A stretch of DNA of 6,280 bases. Source: Candidatus Iainarchaeum sp. Lineage in GTDB: Archaea > Iainarchaeota > Iainarchaeia > Iainarchaeales > Iainarchaeaceae. A program made the translations under genes and the position numbers. The stretch is taken from NCBI GenBank assembly GCA_013331625.1, contig DUGC01000110.1, forward strand, positions 1 through 6,280, written 5' to 3'. A model generated the notes under the pieces. It saw nothing but the letters and a program-made list of their open reading frames with translations. It searched no databases and was not told where the DNA came from. The stretch's first letter is position 1. The number at the start of each line of letters is the position of its first letter. Below, one piece after another: positions 5,507 through 6,280 of the stretch.

Positions 5507-5571
5507 CCTTTTAGTAAATGCCATTGTACGCTTTCGTAATGTTCCCATAACGTAGTAATTTCCCTTTTATC

Positions 5572-5577
5572 TTTAAA
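5572..5577 (-). promoter_or_regulatory. TATA-like box before the ATG at 5548
   Basis: TTTAAA on the minus strand is centred about 26.5 bases upstream of the ATG at 5548. The same spacing occurs at the better-supported starts in this window, which is the main reason to think transcription of the minus-strand locus begins here. Confidence 0.4.
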
Positions 5578-5609
5578 CTAATTTATACATAAAAATCCCA
5601 TCAAAACCC

Positions 5610-5616
5610 ATATATA
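5610..5616 (+). promoter_or_regulatory. TATA-like box of scpA
   Basis: ATATATA is centred about 26 bases upstream of the ATG at 5639, consistent with a leaderless scpA transcript and supporting this start codon. Confidence 0.55.
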
Positions 5617-5638
5617 CCCTCTATCCCTTATTTGCTTT

Positions 5639-6280
5639 ATGAAAATCGAAGATGATGACCTTGCCTCTTTTGCGGATCCAGCGCAGGGTGCATCGATCGT
5701 GCAGCTCCCTGAAAGCGTTGACCTTGTCGACCTCATAGAGCAGCCCGCATGGAAAACCATACTTATCGAGCTTGTACGCTCAGAGCGCATGGACCCCTGG
5801 AGCATTGACATAGCCGAGCTTGCTGGAAAATACCTTGCAAAGATCAATTCGCTTTCGGGAACTGACTTGCGATTGCCGGCAAATGCCATTTTGGCCTCCG
5901 CAATTTTGCTCAAGTTCAAGTCAAATGTGCTGCGCATCAGTGAAATTGAGGATGAGGATGAGTTTTTGGAAAAGCAAAAGGAGCTGAGCCCACAGGAGCG
6001 CGCGGAATTTGAGGCAATGCTCCCTGACCTGAAAAACATCCGCAAGATAAAGGAAGGGAAGGTTTCGCTTGACGAGCTGGTTGCAAGCATTGAGCGGATG
6101 CTTCAAACATCAAAAAAGACGCAGGATAAGTCGATCCTGCGCGAGCGTGCCAAATTTGTACTGCCCGCAAGTGATTTTGACATTGAAAAGGCAATGGAAA
6201 AGGTTTACAGGTCCATTTCAAAAAAAGCCGATTCGCAAGGGCTCGTGCTCTTTTCGCGCCTCATAAGCGAGGGCGATACG
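5639..6280 (+). CDS. scpA: Segregation and condensation protein ScpA (kleisin), 3' end cut by window edge
   Basis: The frame is open from the ATG at 5639 to the window end, 214 residues with no stop. ScpA is the kleisin subunit that bridges SMC heads in the chromosome condensin complex, normally with ScpB. After an acidic N-terminus come WKTILIELVRSERMDPWSID (38-57), the N-terminal helical region that contacts the SMC neck, then IAELAGKYLAKI (58-69) and LRLPANAILASAILLKFKS (77-95), highly characteristic of ScpA. An acidic linker EIEDEDEF and a charged middle follow. From about 180 on, the C-terminal winged-helix domain begins (DIEKAMEKVY, then GLVLFSRLIS). Family members are about 230-270 residues, so perhaps 30-50 residues lie off the right edge. 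No smc or scpB is visible here. The start is supported by a TATA-like box 26 bases upstream. Confidence 0.9.
   Translation, partial: MKIEDDDLASFADPAQGASIVQLPESVDLVDLIEQPAWKTILIELVRSERMDPWSIDIAELAGKYLAKINSLSGTDLRLPANAILASAILLKFKSNVLRISEIEDEDEFLEKQKELSPQERAEFEAMLPDLKNIRKIKEGKVSLDELVASIERMLQTSKKTQDKSILRERAKFVLPASDFDIEKAMEKVYRSISKKADSQGLVLFSRLISEGDT

Larger units (their letters stand above)
5388..5548 (-). pseudogene. Possible frame-disrupted N-terminal part of the 4985-5395 gene
   Basis: On the minus strand, an ATG at 5548 opens a 30-codon basic frame starting MGTLRKRTMAFTKRKPPERL and stopping at TAG 5456-5458. A second register is open from 5495 to the TGA at 5390-5388. It includes FSPENPLAHKIEE, then FMLANPGINMPNKQLAAKHG, with an ATG at 5447 preceded by GAGGAG. 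That second register ends in an 8-base overlap with the ATG of the next gene. Joining first to second register near the T5 run (5486-5490), then to the third near GGG (5391-5393), gives one continuous protein-like sequence of about 190 residues ending with the cysteine protein. The alternative is two tiny real genes, or chance. I favour a disrupted or mis-sequenced gene, with moderate doubt. Confidence 0.35.
5549..5638. other. Divergent AT-rich intergenic region before scpA
   Basis: These 90 bases separate the minus-strand ATG at 5548 from the scpA ATG at 5639. They are strongly AT-rich compared with flanking genes and hold one TATA-like box for each direction. No repeat, operator palindrome or RNA gene was seen. 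Confidence 0.4.

Noticed and set aside
5578..6090. 170-codon Ser-rich frame antisense to scpA
   Set aside because: It lies opposite a strongly recognised ScpA and has the low-complexity Ser/Arg composition typical of a complementary-strand shadow.
1..6280. tRNA or rRNA genes, CRISPR repeats, insertion sequences, attachment sites
   Set aside because: No cloverleaf pattern, regularly spaced repeat, transposase motif or terminal inverted repeat was seen when reading the gaps and gene edges.

Overview
The window looks like a piece of an archaeal chromosome, probably from a small-genome DPANN-type lineage; I cannot fix the phylum from sequence alone. The archaeal signs are an archaea-restricted DUF63 membrane protein, a Trm5-type tRNA (guanine37-N1) methyltransferase with its N-terminal D1 domain, an S-adenosylhomocysteine hydrolase of the short type without the C-terminal tail, and an archaeal ScpA. 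In addition, nearly every start codon has an AT-rich TATA-like box centred about 25-30 bases upstream, as expected for leaderless mRNAs. Gene density is high and no mobile element, CRISPR array, tRNA or rRNA gene was seen.

Layout, left to right. Positions 1-649 (minus) hold a DUF63 membrane protein whose 3' end lies off the left edge. It is divergent, across only 34 bases, from trm5 (684-1751, plus). A 151-base T-rich gap follows, holding a probable terminator and promoter. Then come adk (1903-2547, a long zinc-type adenylate kinase) and a PfkB-family kinase (2560-3468) as a tight pair. An unlisted 55-residue single-pass membrane protein (3494-3661) and S-adenosylhomocysteine hydrolase (3704-4951) follow, each with its own TATA-like box. 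Convergent to these on the minus strand is an unrecognised cysteine-containing gene (4985-5395). Upstream of it is coding-like sequence in two other registers (5388-5548) that may be its broken N-terminal part. scpA (5639 onward, plus) runs off the right edge.

Functionally, four neighbours can be joined into one path. Trm5 consumes SAM and releases SAH. AhcY splits SAH into homocysteine and adenosine. The PfkB kinase resembles nucleoside-kinase-like members and could phosphorylate adenosine to AMP. Adk converts AMP to ADP. The enzymes are supported by motifs; the kinase substrate and the linkage are inference.

The points most worth a second look are the possible frameshifted gene at 4985-5548, the interlocked divergent promoter at 649-684, the SAH-salvage-like neighbourhood and the small membrane protein. 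I found no evidence for a wholly new multi-gene system.
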